From Megachile rotundata (Eukaryota; Arthropoda; Insecta; Hymenoptera; Megachilidae): a stretch of 64,000 nucleotides of DNA. A program made the position numbers and the translations under genes. The DNA lies in contig NW_027473329.1 of the NCBI RefSeq assembly GCF_050947335.1, positions 1,116,001 through 1,180,000 of the forward strand. Reading direction: 5' to 3'. The notes below the pieces were generated by a model. It did not search any database, had not been told where the DNA came from, and saw only the letters and a program-made list of their open reading frames with translations. This document shows, piece by piece, positions 35,877-49,965 of the stretch. Each line of letters begins with the position of its first letter. Positions within the stretch are counted from its first letter, which is position 1.

Positions 35877-38629
35877 GTGTGAGTGTGTGATTGTGTGATT
35901 GAGTGATTGTGTGATTGTGTGATTGTGTGATTGTGTGGTTGTGTGATTGTGTGATTGTGTGATTGTGTGATTGTGTGATTGTGATTGTGTGATTGCGTGA
36001 TTGTGTGCTTCTGTGGTTGTGTGATTGTGTGATTTTGTGATTGTGTGATTGTGTGATTGCGTGATTTTGTGATTGTGTGATTGTGTGATTGTGTGATTGT
36101 GTGAGTGTGTGATTGTGTGATTGTGTGATTGAGTGATTGTGTGCTTGTGTGATTGTATACTTGTGTGATTGTGTGATTGTGTGATTGTGATTGTGTGATT
36201 GTGTGATTGTGTGATTGTGAGATTGTGTGATTGTGTGATTGTGACTGTGTGATTGTGTGAGTGTGTGATTGTGTGATTGAGTGATTGTGTGCTTGTATGA
36301 TTGTGTGGTTGTGTGGTTGTGTGATTGTCCGATTGTGTGATTGTGTGATTGTGTGATTGTGTAATTGTGATTGTGCGATTCTGATTGTGTGATTGTGTGA
36401 TTGGGTGATTGTGATTGTGTAATTGTGAGATTGTGTGATTGTGTGACTGAGTGATTGTGTGATTGTGTGATTGTGTGATTGTGTGATTGTGTGATTGTGT
36501 GATTGTGTGATTGTGATTGTGTGATTGCGTGATTGTGTGATTCTGTGATTGTGTGATTTTGTGATTGTGTGATTGTGTGATTGCGTGATTGTGTGATTGT
36601 GTGATTGTGTGATTGTGTGATTGTGTGATTGTGTGAGTGTGTGATTGTGTGATTGTGTGATTGAGTGATTGTGTGCTTGTGTGATTGCGTGATTGTGTGA
36701 TTGTGTGATGGTGTGATTGTGTGATTGTGTGAATGTGTGATTGCGTGATCGTGTGATTGTGTGATTGTGTGATCGTGTGATCGTGTGATTGTGTGATTGT
36801 GTGATTGTGTGATTGTGTGATTGTGTGATTGTGTGATTGTGTGATTGTGTGATTGTGTGATTGTGTGATTGTGATTGTGTGATTGCGTGATTGTGTGATT
36901 CTGTGATTGTGTGATTTTGTGATTGTGTGATTGTGTGATTGCGTGATTGTGTGATTGTGTGATTGTGTGATTGTGTGATTGTGTGAGTGTGTGATTGTGT
37001 GATTGTGTGATTGAGTGATTGTGTGCTTGTGTGATTGCGTGATTGTGTGATTGTGTGATGGTGTGATGGTGTGATTGTGTGAATGTGTGATTGCGTGATC
37101 GTGTGATTGTGTGATCGTGTGATCGTGTGATCGTGTGATTGTGTGATTGTGTGATTTTGCGATTGAGTGATTGTGTGCTTGTGTGATTGTGTGATTGTGT
37201 GATTGTGTGATTGTGTGATTGTGTGATTGCGTGATTGTGTGATCGTGTGATTGCGTGATTGCGTGATTGCGTGATTGTGTGCTTGTGTGATTGTGTGATT
37301 GTGTGATTGTGTGATTGTGTGATTGTGTGATTGCGTGATTGTGTGATCGTGTGATTGCGTGATTGCGTGATTGCGTGATTGTGTGATTGTGTGATTGTGT
37401 GATTGTGTGATTGTGTGATTGTGTGATTGTGTGATTGTGTGATTGTGTGATTGTGTGATTGCGTGATTGTGTGATTGTGTGATTGTGTGATTGCGTGATT
37501 GTGTGATTCTGTGATTGTGTGATTGTGTGATTGTGTGATGGTGTGATTGTGTGATTGTGTGGATGTGTGATTGCGTGATCGTGTGATTGTGTGATCGTGT
37601 GATCTTGTGATCGTGTGATTGTGTGATTGTGTGATTTTGCGATTGTGTGATTGTGTGATTGTGTGATTGTGTGATTGTGTGATTGTGTGATTGTGTGATT
37701 GTGTGATTGTGTGATTGTGTGATTGTGACTGTGTGATTGTGTGAGTGTGTGATTGTGTGATTGAGTGATTGTGTGCTTGTGTGATTGTGTGGTTTTGTGG
37801 TTGTGTGATTGTGTGATTGTGTGATTGTGTGGTTGTGTGATTGAGTGATTGTGTGCTTGTATGATTGTGTGGTTGTGTGGTTGTGTGATTGTCTGATTGT
37901 GTGATTGTGTGATTGTGTGATTGTGTGATTGTGTGATTGTGTGATTGTGTGATTGTGTGATTGTGTGATTGTGTGATTGTGTGATTGTGGGATTGTGTGA
38001 TTGTGTGATTGTGACTGTGTGATTGTGTGAGTGTGTGATTGTGTGATTGAGTGATTGTGTGCTTGTATGATTGTGTGGTTGTGTGGTTGTGTGATTGTGT
38101 GATTGTGTGATTGTGTGATTGTGTAATTGTGATTGTGCGATTCTGATTGTGTGATTGTGTGATTGTGTGGTTGTGTGATTGTGTAATTGTGAGATTGTGT
38201 GATTGTGTGCTTGTGTGATTGTGTGATTGTGATTGTGTGATTGTGTGATTGTGTGATTGTGTGATAGTGTGATTGTGTGATTGTGTGATTGTGTGGTTGT
38301 GTGACCGTGATTGTGTGATCGTGATGGTGTGATCGTGATTGTGTGATCGTGATTGTGTGATTGCGTGATTGCGATTGTGTGATTGTGTGACTGTGTGATT
38401 GTGTGATTGTGTGATTGTGTGCTTGTGTGATTGTGTGATTGTGTGATTGTGTGATTGTGTGATTGTGTGATTGTGTGATTGTGTGATTGAGTGATTGTGT
38501 GATTGTGTGATTGTGTGATTGTGTGATTGTGTGATTGTGTGATTGTGTGATTGTGTGATTGTGTGATTGTGTGATTGTGTGATTGTGTGATTGTGTGCTT
38601 GTGTGATTGTGTGATTGTGTGATTGAGTG
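35877..38629. repeat. 8-mer segment: M copy 3, K pair, truncated H, accg module
   Basis: M: gcttctgtgg (36007), gtatac (36155), gtccg (36327). K pair at gattctg 36539 and 36897 (358 bp). A 104-bp duplication carries gcttg at 37177 and 37281 and the gatcg/gcgtg triplet at 37241 and 37345. gatcttg (about 37605) is followed by an H without attaggcg but with ggttttgtgg (37791). Then gtctg, gtggg, gcgattctg, gatag, accg (about 38303) and 8-mers. Confidence 0.9.
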
Positions 38630-38725
38630 AGTGTGTGATTGTGTGATTGTGTGGTTGTGTGATTGTGTGGTTGTGTGATTGTGTGATTGTGATTGTGTGA
38701 TGGTGATTGTGTGATTGTGATTGTG
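38630..38725. repeat. J module copy 3 (gtggttg form)
   Basis: As J copies 1 and 2, but gtcattg is replaced by gtggttg, so two gtggttg units occur, followed by gatggtg (about 38699). No CAT or TCA here. Confidence 0.87.
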
Positions 38726-40488
38726 TGATTGTGTGATTGTGTGATTGTGATTGTGTGATTGTGATTGTGTGATTGTGATTGTGTGATTGTGATTGTGTGA
38801 TTGTGATTGTGTGATTGTGATTGTGTGATTGTGATTGTGATTGTGTGATTGTGATTGTGTGATTGTGATTGTGTGATTGTGATTGTGTGATTGTGATTGT
38901 GTGATTGTGATTGTGTGATTGTGATTGTGTGATTGTGATTGTGTGATTGTGATTGTGTGATTGTGATTGTGTGATTGTGATTGTGTGATTGTGATTGTGT
39001 GATTGTGATTGTGTGATTGTGATTGTGTGATTGTGATTGTGTGATTGTGATTGTGTGATTGTGATTGTGTGATTGTGATTGTGTGATTGTGATTGTGTGA
39101 TTGTGATTGTGTGATTGTGATTGTGTGATTGTGATTGTGTGATTGTGATTGTGTGATTGTGATTGTGTGATTGTGATTGTGTGATTGTGATTGTGTGATT
39201 GTGATTGTGTGATTGTGATTGTGTGATTGTGATTGTGTGATTGTGATTGTGTGATTGTGATTGTGTGATTGTGATTGTGTGATTGTGATTGTGTGATTGT
39301 GATTGTGTGATTGTGATTGTGTGATTGTGATTTTGTGATTGTGATTGTGTGATTGTGATTGTGTGATTGTGATTGTGTGATTGTGATTGTGTGATTGTGA
39401 TTGTGTGATTGTGATTGTGTGATTGTGATTGTGTGATTGTGATTGTGTGATTGTGATTGTGTGATTGTGATTGTGTGATTGTGATTGTGTGATTGTGATT
39501 GTGTGATTGTGATTGTGTGATTGTGATTGTGTGATTGTGATTGTGTGATTGTGATTGTGTGATTGTGATTGTGTGATTGTGATTGTGTGATTGTGATTGT
39601 GTGATTGTGATTGTGTGATTGTGATTGTGTGATTGTGATTGTGTGATTGTGATTGTGTGATTGTGATTGTGTGATTGTGATTGTGTGATTGTGATTGTGT
39701 GATTGTGATTGTGTGATTGTGATTGTGTGATTGTGATTGTGTGATTGTGATTGTGTGATTGTGATTGTGTGATTGTGATTGTGTGATTGTGATTGTGTGA
39801 TTGTGATTGTGTGATTGTGATTGTGTGATTGTGATTGTGTGATTGTGATTGTGTGATTGTGATTGTGTGATTGTGATTGTGTGATTGTGATTGTGTGATT
39901 GTGATTGTGTGATTGTGATTGTGTGATTGTGATTGTGTGATTGTGATTGTGTGATTGTGATTGTGATGGTGATTGTGTGATTGTGATTGTGTGATTGTGA
40001 TTGTGTGATTGTGATTGTGTGATTGTGATTGTGTGATTGTGATTGTGTGATTGTGATTGTGTGATTGTGATTGTGTGATTGTGATTGTGTGATTGTGATT
40101 GTGTGATTGTGATTGTGTGATTGTGATTGTGTGATTGTGATTGTGTGATTGTGATTGTGTGATTGTGATTGTGTGATTGTGATTGTGTGATTGTGATTGT
40201 GTGATTGTGATTGTGTGATTGTGATTGTGTGATTGTGATTGTGTGATTGTGATTGTGTGATTGTGATTGTGTGATTGTGATTGTGTGATTGTGATTGTGT
40301 GATTGTGATTGTGTGATTGTGATTGTGTGATTGTGATTGTGTGATTGTGATTGTGTGATTGTGATTGTGTGATTGTGATTGTGTGATTGTGATTGTGTGA
40401 TTGTGATTGTGTGATTGTGATTGTGTGATTGTGATTGTGTGATTGTGATTGTGTGATTGTGATTGTGTGATTGTGATTGTGTGATTGT
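38726..40488. repeat. Long 14-mer block, about 125 copies
   Basis: Extra 6-mer near 38830, gattttg near 39331, and gattgtgatggtg (a changed unit lacking the GT doublet) near 39961. Similar gattgtgatggtg units occur at about 49302 and 56991. Confidence 0.92.
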
Positions 40489-42264
40489 GTGAGTGTGTGA
40501 TTGTGTGATTGAGTGATTGTGTGATTGTGTGATTGTGTGATTGTGTGGTTGTGTGATTGTGTGATTGTGTGATTGTGTGATTGTGTGATTGTGATTGTGT
40601 GATTGCGTGATTGTGTGCTTCTGTGGTTGTGTGATTGTGTGATTTTGTGATTGTGTGATTGTGTGATTGCGTGATTTTGTGATTGTGTGATTGTGTGATT
40701 GTGTGATTGTGTGAGTGTGTGATTGTGTGATTGTGTGATTGAGTGATTGTGTGCTTGTGTGATTGTATACTTGTGTGATTGTGTGATTGTGTGATTGTGA
40801 TTGTGTGATTGTGTGATTGTGTGATTGTGGGATTGTGTGATTGTGTGATTGTGACTGTGTGATTGTGTGAGTGTGTGATTGTGTGATTGAGTGATTGTGT
40901 GCTTGTATGATTGTGTGGTTGTGTGGTTGTGTGATTGTCCGATTGTGTGATTGTGTGATTGTGTGATTGTGTAATTGTGATTGTGCGATTCTGATTGTGT
41001 GATTGTGTGATTGTGTGATTGTGATTGTGTAATTGTGAGATTGTGTGATTGTGTGATTGAGTGATTGTGTGATTGTGTGATTGTGTGATTGTGTGATTGT
41101 GTGATTGTGTGATTGTGTGATTGTGTGATTGTGATTGTGTGATTGCGTGATTGTGTGATTCTGTGATTGTGTGATTTTGTGATTGTGTGATTGTGTGATT
41201 GCGTGATTGTGTGATTGTGTGATTGTGTGATTGTGTGATTGTGTGATTGTGTGAGTGTGTGATTGTGTGATTGTGTGATTGAGTGATTGTGTGCTTGTGT
41301 GATTGCGTGATTGTGTGATTGTGTGATGGTGTGATTGTGTGATTGTGTGAATGTGTGATTGCGTGATCGTGTGATTGTGTGATTGTGTGATCGTGTGATC
41401 GTGTGATTGTGTGATTGTGTGATTGTGTGATTGTGTGATTGTGTGATTGTGTGATTGTGTGATTGTGTGATTGTGTGATTGTGTGATTGTGTGATTGTGA
41501 TTGTGTGATTGCGTGATTGTGTGATTCTGTGATTGTGTGATTTTGTGATTGTGTGATTGTGTGATTGCGTGATTGTGTGATTGTGTGATTGTGTGATTGT
41601 GTGATTGTGTGAGTGTGTGATTGTGTGATTGTGTGATTGAGTGATTGTGTGCTTGTGTGATTGCGTGATTGTGTGATTGTGTGATGGTGTGATGGTGTGA
41701 TTGTGTGAATGTGTGATTGCGTGATCGTGTGATTGTGTGATCGTGTGATCGTGTGATCGTGTGATTGTGTGATTGTGTGATTTTGCGATTGAGTGATTGT
41801 GTGCTTGTGTGATTGTGTGATTGTGTGATTGTGTGATTGTGTGATTGTGTGATTGCGTGATTGTGTGATCGTGTGATTGCGTGATTGCGTGATTGCGTGA
41901 TTGTGTGATTGTGTGATTGTGTGATTGTGTGATTGTGTGATTGTGTGATTGTGTGATTGTGTGATTGTGTGATTGTGTGATTGTGTGATTGTGTGATTGC
42001 GTGATTGTGTGATTGTGTGATTGTGTGATTGCGTGATTGTGTGATTCTGTGATTGTGTGATTGTGTGATTGTGTGATGGTGTGATTGTGTGATTGTGTGG
42101 ATGTGTGATTGTGTGATTGTGTAATTGTGTGATTGTGTGATTGTGTGATTGTGTTATTGTGTGATTGTGTAATTGTGATTGTGCGATTGTGATTGTGTGA
42201 TTGTGTGATTGTGTGATTGTGAGATTGTGTGATTGTGTGATTGTGAGCTTGTGTGATTGTGTGA
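40489..42264. repeat. 8-mer segment: M copy 4 and K pair
   Basis: M: gcttctgtgg (40617), gtatac (40765), gtccg (40937). K pair at gattctg 41157 and 41523 (366 bp). gcgtg triplet, gatggtg and gtggatg (about 42098), then an abrupt switch to gtaattg, gttattg, gtaattgtgattgtgcg and gagcttg (about 42244). H is missing. Confidence 0.9.
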
Positions 42265-42670
42265 TTGTGATTGTGTGATTGTGATTGTGTGATTGTGATT
42301 GTGTGATTGTGATTGTGTGATTGTGATTGTGTGATTGTGATTGTGTGATTGTGATTGTGTGATTGTGATTGTGTGATTGTGATTGTGTGATTGTGATTGT
42401 GTGATTGTGATTGTGTGATTGTGATTGTGTGATTGTGATTGTGTGATTGTGATTGTGTGATTGTGATTGTGTGATTGTGATTGTGTGATTGTGATTGTGT
42501 GATTGTGATTGTGTGATTGTGATTGTGTGATTGTGATTGTGTGATTGTGATTGTGTGATTGTGATTGTGTGATTGTGATTGTGTGATTGTGATTGTGCGA
42601 TTGTGATTGTGTGATTGTGATTGTGTGATTGTGATTGTGTGATTGTGATTGTGTGGTTGTGATTGTGTGA
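42265..42670. repeat. 14-mer block ending in gcg and ggttg variants
   Basis: About 29 units. gcgatt near 42597 and ggttg near 42655. The same end order (gcgatt then ggttg, gatag) closes the blocks near 60400 and 62300. Confidence 0.91.
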
Positions 42671-43413
42671 TTGTGTGATTGTGTGATAGTGTGATTGTGT
42701 GATTGAGTGATTGTGTGATTGTGTGATTGTGTGAATGTGTGATTGTGTGATTGAGTGATTGTGTGCTTGTGTGATTGTGTGATTGTGTGATTGTGTGATT
42801 TTGCGATTGTGTGATTGTGTGATTGTGTGATTGTGTGAGTGTGTGATTGTGTGATTGTGTGATTGTGTGCTTGTGTGATTGTGTGATTGTGTGATTGTGT
42901 GATCGTGTGATTGTGTGATTGTGTGATTGTGTAATTGTGTGATTGTGTGATTGTGTGATTGTGTGATTGTGTGATTGTGTAATTGTGATTGTGCGATTGT
43001 GATTGTGTGGTTGTGTGATTGTGTGATTGTGTGATTGTGTGATTGTGTGATTGAGTGATTGTGTGCTTGTATGATTGTGTGGTTGTGTGGTTGTGTGATT
43101 GTCTGATTGTGTGATTGTGTGATTGTGTGATTGTGTAATTGTGATTGTGTGATTGTGATTGTGTGATTGTGTGATTGTGTGATTGTGTGATTGTGTGATT
43201 GTGTGATTGTGTGATTGTGTGAGTGTGTGATTGTGTGATTGTGTGATTGAGTGATTGTGTGCTTGTGTGATTGCGTGATTGTGTGATTGTGTGATGGTGT
43301 GATTGTGTGATTGTGTGAATGTGTGATTGTGTGATTGTGTGATTGTGTGATTGTGTGATTGTGTGATTGAGTTATTGTGTGCTTGTGTGATTGTGTGATT
43401 GTGTGATTGTGTG
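42671..43413. repeat. 8-mer segment
   Basis: gatag (about 42686), gaatg, gattttgcg, a lone gatcg (about 42901), gtaattg, gtaattgtgattgtgcg, gcttgtatg, gtctg, gtaattgtgattg with a short 14-mer piece (about 43140), gatggtg, gaatg, gagttattg (TTA 43372) and gcttg. Parts match 62310-63060. Confidence 0.88.
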
Positions 43414-43628
43414 ATTGTGATTGTGTGATTGTGATTGTGTGATTGTGATTGTGTGATTGTGATTGTGTGATTGTGATTGTGTGATTGTGATTGTGTGATT
43501 GTGATTGTGTGATTGTGATTGTGTGATTGTGATTGTGTGATTGTGATTGTGTGATTGTGATTGTGTGATTGTGATTGTGTGATTGTGATGGTGTGATTGT
43601 GATTGTGTGATTGTGATTGTGTGATTGT
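43414..43628. repeat. 14-mer block, about 15 copies
   Basis: Uniform apart from the terminal gatggtg (about 43589). Confidence 0.91.
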
Positions 43629-46600
43629 GTGAGTGTGTGATTGTGTGATTGAGTGATTGTGTGATTGTGTGATTGTGTGATTGTGTGATTGTGATTGTGT
43701 GATTGCGTGATTGTGTGATTCTGTGATTGTGTGATTTTGTGATTGTGTGATTGTGTGATTGCGTGATTGTGTGATTGTGTGATTGTGTGATTGTGTGATT
43801 GTGTGAGTGTGTGATTGTGTGATTGTGTGATTGAGTGATTGTGTGCTTGTGTGATTGCGTGATTGTGTGATTGTGTGATGGTGTGATTGTGTGATTGTGT
43901 GAATGTGTGATTGCGTGATCGTGTGATTGTGTGATCGTGTGATCGTGTGATCGTGTGATTGTGTGATTGTGTGATTGTGTGATTGTGTGATTGTGTGATT
44001 GTGTGATTGTGTGATTGTGTGATTGTGATTGTGTGATTGCGTGATTGTGTGATTCTGTGATTGTGTGATTTTGTGATTGTGTGATTGTGTGATTGCGTGA
44101 TTGTGTGATTGTGTGATTGTGTGATTGTGTGATTGTGTGAGTGTGTGATTGTGTGATTGTGTGATTGAGTGATTGTGTGCTTGTGTGATTGCGTGATTGT
44201 GTGATTGTGTGATGGTGTGATTGTGTGATTGTGTGAATGTGTGATTGCGTGATCGTGTGATTGTGTGATCGTGTGATCGTGTGATCGTGTGATTGTGTGA
44301 TTGTGTGATTTTGCGATTGAGTGATTGTGTGCTTGTGTGATTGTGTGATTGTGTGATTGTGTGATTGTGTGATTGTGTGATTGCGTGATTGTGTGATCGT
44401 GTGATTGCGTGATTGCGTGATTGCGTGATTGTGTGATTGTGTGATTGTGTGATTGTGTGATTGTGTGATTGTGTGATTGTGTGATTGTGTGATTGTGTGA
44501 TTGTGTGATTGCGTGATTGTGTGATTGTGTGATTGTGTGATTGCGTGATTGTGTGATTCTGTGATTGTGTGATTGTGTGATTGTGTGATGGTGTGATTGT
44601 GTGATTGTGTGGATGTGTGATTGCGTGATCGTGTGATTGTGTGATCGTGTGATCTTGTGATCGTGTGATTGTGTGATTGTGTGATTTTGCGATTGTGTGA
44701 TTGTGTGATTGTGTGATTGTGTGAGTGTGTGATTGTGTGATTGAGTGATTGTGTGCTTGTGTGATTGTGTGGTTGTGTGATTGTGTGATTAGGCGATTGT
44801 GTGATTGTGTGATTGTGTGATTGTGTGATTGTGTGATTATGTGGTTGTGTGATTGTGTGATTGTGTGATTGTGTGATTGTGACTGTGTGATTGTGTGAGT
44901 GTGTGATTGTGTGATTGGGTGATTGTGTGCTTGTGTGATTGTGTGGTTTTGTGGTTGTGTGATTGTGTGATTGTGTGATTGTGTGGTTGTGTGATTGAGT
45001 GATTGTGTGCTTGTATGATTGTGTGGTTGTGTGGTTGTGTGATTGTCTGATTGTGTGATTGTGTGATTGTGTGATTGTGTGATTGTGTGATTGTGTGATT
45101 GTGTGATTGTGTGATTGTGTGATTGTGTGATTGTGTGATTGTGTGATTGTGTGATTGTGTGATTGTGTGATTGTGGGATTTTGTGATTGTGTGATTGTGT
45201 GATTGCGTGATTGTGTGATTGTGTGATTGTGTGATTGTGTGATTGTGTGAGTGTGTGATTGTGTGATTGTGTGATTGAGTGATTGTGTGCTTGTGTGATT
45301 GCGTGATTGTGTGATTGTGTGATGGTGTGATTGTGTGATTGTGTGAATGTGTGATTGCGTGATCGTGTGATTGTGTGATCGTGTGATCGTGTGATCGTGT
45401 GATTGTGTGATTGTGTGATTGTGTGATTGTGTGATTGTGTGATTGTGTGATTGTGTGATTGTGTGATTGTGATTGTGTGATTGCGTGATTGTGTGATTCT
45501 GTGATTGTGTGATTTTGTGATTGTGTGATTGTGTGATTGCGTGATTGTGTGATTGTGTGATTGTGTGATTGTGTGATTGTGTGAGTGTGTGATTGTGTGA
45601 TTGTGTGATTGAGTGATTGTGTGCTTGTGTGATTGCGTGATTGTGTGATTGTGTGATGGTGTGATTGTGTGATTGTGTGAATGTGTGATTGCGTGATCGT
45701 GTGATTGTGTGATCGTGTGATCGTGTGATCGTGTGATTGTGTGATTGTGTGATTTTGCGATTGAGTGATTGTGTGCTTGTGTGATTGTGTGATTGTGTGA
45801 TTGTGTGATTGTGTGATTGTGTGATTGTGTGATTGCGTGATTGTGTGATCGTGTGATTGCGTGATTGCGTGATTGCGTGATTGTGTGATTGTGTGATTGT
45901 GTGATTGTGTGATTGTGTGATTGTGTGATTGTGTGATTGTGTGATTGTGTGATTGTGTGATTGCGTGATTGTGTGATTGTGTGATTGTGTGATTGCGTGA
46001 TTGTGTGATTCTGTGATTGTGTGATTGTGTGATTGTGTGATGGTGTGATTGTGTGATTGTGTGGATGTGTGATTGCGTGATCGTGTGATTGTGTGATCGT
46101 GTGATCTTGTGATCGTGTGATTGTGTGATTGTGTGATTTTGCGATTGTGTGATTGTGTGATTGTGTGATTGTGTGAGTGTGTGATTGTGTGATTGAGTGA
46201 TTGTGTGCTTGTGTGATTGTGTGGTTGTGTGATTGTGTGATTAGGCGATTGTGTGATTGTGTGATTGTGTGATTGTGTGATTGTGTGATTATGTGGTTGT
46301 GTGATTGTGTGATTGTGTGATTGTGTGATTGTGACTGTGTGATTGTGTGAGTGTGTGATTGTGTGATTGAGTGATTGTGTGCTTGTGTGATTGTGTGGTT
46401 TTGTGGTTGTGTGATTGTGTGATTGTGTGATTGTGTGGTTGTGTGATTGAGTGATTGTGTGCTTGTATGATTGTGTGGTTGTGTGGTTGTGTGATTGTGT
46501 GATTGTGTGATTGTGTGATTGTGTGATTGTGTGATTGTGTGATTGTGTGATTGTGTGATTGTGTGATTGTGTGATTGTGTGATTGTGGGATTGTGTGATT

Positions 46601-47261
46601 GTGTGATTGTGACTGTGTGATTGTGTGAGTGTGTGATTGTGTGATTGAGTGATTGTGTGCTTGTATGATTGTGTGGTTGTGTGGTTGTGTGATTGTGTGA
46701 TTGTGTGATTGTGTGATTGTGTAATTGTGATTGTGCGATTCTGATTGTGTGATTGTGTGATTGTGTGGTTGTGTGATTGTGTAATTGTGAGATTGTGTGA
46801 TTGTGTGCTTGTGTGATTGTGTGATTGTGATTGTGTGATTGTGTGATTGTGTGATTGTGTGATAGTGTGATTGTGTGATTGTGTGATTGTGTGGTTGTGT
46901 GACCGTGATTGTGTGATCGTGATTGTGTGATCGTGATTGTGTGATCGTGATTGTGTGATTGCGTGATTGCGATTGTGTGATTGTGTGACTGTGTGATTGT
47001 GTGATTGTGTGATTGTGTGCTTGTGTGATTGTGTGATTGTGTGATTGTGTGATTGTGTGATTGTGTGATTGTGTGATTGTGTGATTGAGTGATTGTGTGA
47101 TTGTGTGATTGTGTGATTGTGTGATTGTGTGATTGTGTGATTGTGTGATTGTGTGATTGTGTGATTGTGTGATTGTGTGATTGTGTGATTGTGTGATTGT
47201 GTGATTGTGTGATTGTGTGATTGAGTGATTGTGTGCTTGTGTGATTGTGTGATTGTGTGAT
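43629..47261. repeat. 8-mer segment: K pair, H copies 7 and 8
   Basis: K pair at gattctg 43717 and 44051 (334 bp, the shortest pair). H with attaggcg 44788 and ggttttgtgg 44945; this copy has gattggg instead of gattgag near 44916. Then a single K (gattctg 45495) and H again (46240 and 46397). Both H copies keep the 157-bp internal spacing. accg module near 46902; ends with gagtg and gcttg. Confidence 0.9.
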
Positions 47262-47965
47262 TGTGATTGTGTGATTGTGATTGTGTGATTGTGATTGTGT
47301 GATTGTGATTGTGTGATTGTGATTGTGTGATTGTGATTGTGTGATTGTGATTGTGTGATTGTGATTGTGTGATTGTGATTGTGTGATTGTGATTGTGTGA
47401 TTGTGATTGTGTGATTGTGATTGTGTGATTGTGATTGTGTGATTGTGATTGTGTGATTGTGATTGTGTGATTGTGATTGTGTGATTGTGATTGTGTGATT
47501 GTGATTGTGTGATTGTGATTGTGTGATTGTGATTGTGTGATTGTGATTGTGTGATTGTGATTGTGTGATTGTGATTGTGTGATTGTGATTGTGTGATTGT
47601 GATTGTGTGATTGTGATTGTGTGATTGTGATTGTGTGATTGTGATTGTGTGATTGTGATTGTGTGATTGTGATTGTGTGATTGTGATTGTGTGATTGTGA
47701 TTGTGTGATTGTGATTGTGTGATTGTGATTGTGTGATTGTGATTGTGTGATTGTGATTGTGTGATTGTGATTGTGTGATTGTGATTGTGTGATTGTGATT
47801 GTGTGATTGTGTGATTGTGATTGTGTGATTGTGATTGTGTGATTGTGATTGTGTGATTGTGATTGTGTGATTGTGATTGTGCGATTGTGATTGTGCGATT
47901 GTGATTGTGTGATTGCGATTGTGTGATTGCGATTGTGTGATTGTGATTGTGTGATTGTGATTGTG
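47262..47965. repeat. 14-mer block with gcg variants at its end
   Basis: About 50 units. Extra 8-mer near 47808, gcgatt near 47881 and 47895, and two gattgcg units near 47913 and 47927. It mirrors the end of the block at 32271-32847. Confidence 0.91.
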
Positions 47966-48095
47966 TGATTGTGACTGTGTGATTGAGTGAGTGTGTGATT
48001 GTGTGATTGTGTCATTGTGTGATTGTGTGGTTGTGTGATTGTGTGATTGTGATTGTGTGATGGTGATTGTGTGATTGTGATTGTGTGATTGTGTG
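47966..48095. repeat. J module copy 4
   Basis: gactg, gattgagtgag, gtcattg (TCA 48012), gtggttg, gatggtg (48059), extra 8-mers. Confidence 0.9.
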
Positions 48096-49965
48096 ATTGT
48101 GTGATTGTGATTGTGTGATTGTGATTGTGTGATTGTGATTGTGTGATTGTGATTGTGTGATTGTGATTGTGTGATTGTGATTGTGTGATTGTGATTGTGT
48201 GATTGTGATTGTGATTGTGATTGTGTGATTGTGATTGTGTGATTGTGATTGTGTGATTGTGATTGTGTGATTGTGATTGTGTGATTGTGATTGTGTGATT
48301 GTGATTGTGTGATTGTGATTGTGTGATTGTGATTGTGTGATTGTGATTGTGTGATTGTGATTGTGTGATTGTGATTGTGTGATTGTGATTGTGTGATTGT
48401 GATTGTGTGATTGTGATTGTGTGATTGTGATTGTGTGATTGTGATTGTGTGATTGTGATTGTGTGATTGTGATTGTGTGATTGTGATTGTGTGATTGTGA
48501 TTGTGTGATTGTGATTGTGTGATTGTGATTGTGTGATTGTGATTGTGTGATTGTGATTGTGTGATTGCGATTGTGTGATTGTGATTGTGTGATTGCGATT
48601 GTGTGATTGTGATTGTGTGATTGTGATTGTGTGATTGTGATTGTGTGATTGTGATTGTGTGATTGTGATTGTGTGATTGTGATTGTGTGATTGTGATTGT
48701 GTGATTGTGATTGTGTGATTGTGATTGTGTGATTGTGATTGTGTGATTGTGATTGTGTGATTGTGATTGTGTGATTGTGATTGTGTGATTGTGATTGTGT
48801 GATTGTGATTGTGTGATTGTGATTGTGTGATTGTGATTGTGTGATTGTGATTGTGTGATTGTGATTGTGTGATTGTGATTGTGTGATTGTGATTGTGTGA
48901 TTGTGATTGTGTGATTGTGATTGTGTGATTGTGATTGTGTGATTGTGATTGTGTGATTGTGATTGTGTGATTGTGATTGTGTGATTGTGATTGTGTGATT
49001 GTGATTGTGTGATTGTGATTGTGTGATTGTGATTGTGTGATTGTGATTGTGTGATTGTGATTGTGTGATTGTGATTGTGTGATTGTGATTGTGTGATTGT
49101 GATTGTGTGATTGTGATTGTGTGATTGTGATTGTGTGATTGTGATTGTGTGATTGTGATTGTGTGATTGTGATTGTGTGATTGTGATTGTGTGATTGTGA
49201 TTGTGTGATTGTGATTGTGTGATTGTGATTGTGTGATTGTGATTGTGTGATTGTGATTGTGTGATTGTGATTGTGTGATTGTGATTGTGTGATTGTGATT
49301 GTGATGGTGATTGTGTGATTGTGATTGTGTGATTGTGATTGTGTGATTGTGATTGTGTGATTGTGATTGTGTGATTGTGATTGTGTGATTGTGATTGTGT
49401 GATTGTGATTGTGTGATTGTGATTGTGTGATTGTGATTGTGTGATTGTGATTGTGTGATTGTGATTGTGTGATTGTCATTGTGTGATTGTGATTGTGTGA
49501 TTGTGATTGTGTGATTGTGATTGTGTGATTGTGATTGTGTGATTGTGATTGTGTGATTGTGATTGTGTGATTGTGATTGTGTGATTGTGATTGTGTGATT
49601 GTGATTGTGTGATTGTGATTGTGTGATTGTGATTGTGTGATTGTGATTGTGTGATTGTGATTGTGTGATTGTGATTGTGTGATTGTGATTGTGTGATTGT
49701 GATTGTGTGATTGTGATTGTGTGATTGTGATTGTGTGATTGTGATTGTGTGATTGTGATTGTGTGATTGTGATTGTGTGATTGTGATTGTGTGATTGTGA
49801 TTGTGTGATTGTGATTGTGTGATTGTGATTGTGTGATTGTGATTGTGTGATTGTGATTGTGTGATTGTGATTGTGTGATTGTGATTGTGTGATTGTGATT
49901 GTGTGATTGTGATTGTGTGATTGTGATTGTGTGATTGTGATTGTGTGATTGTGATTGTGTGATTG
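48096..49965. repeat. Long 14-mer block, about 133 copies
   Basis: Extra 6-mer near 48210, gattgcg near 48566 and 48594, gattgtgatggtg near 49302 and a gattgtcattg unit (CAT 49477-49479, ATG on the minus strand). An extra 8-mer sits at the end. Confidence 0.92.

Noticed and set aside
43372..49479. 2035-codon open frame on the minus strand
   Set aside because: Bounded only by a gtcattg-type variant (ATG) and a gttattg variant (TAA); repeat translation throughout.
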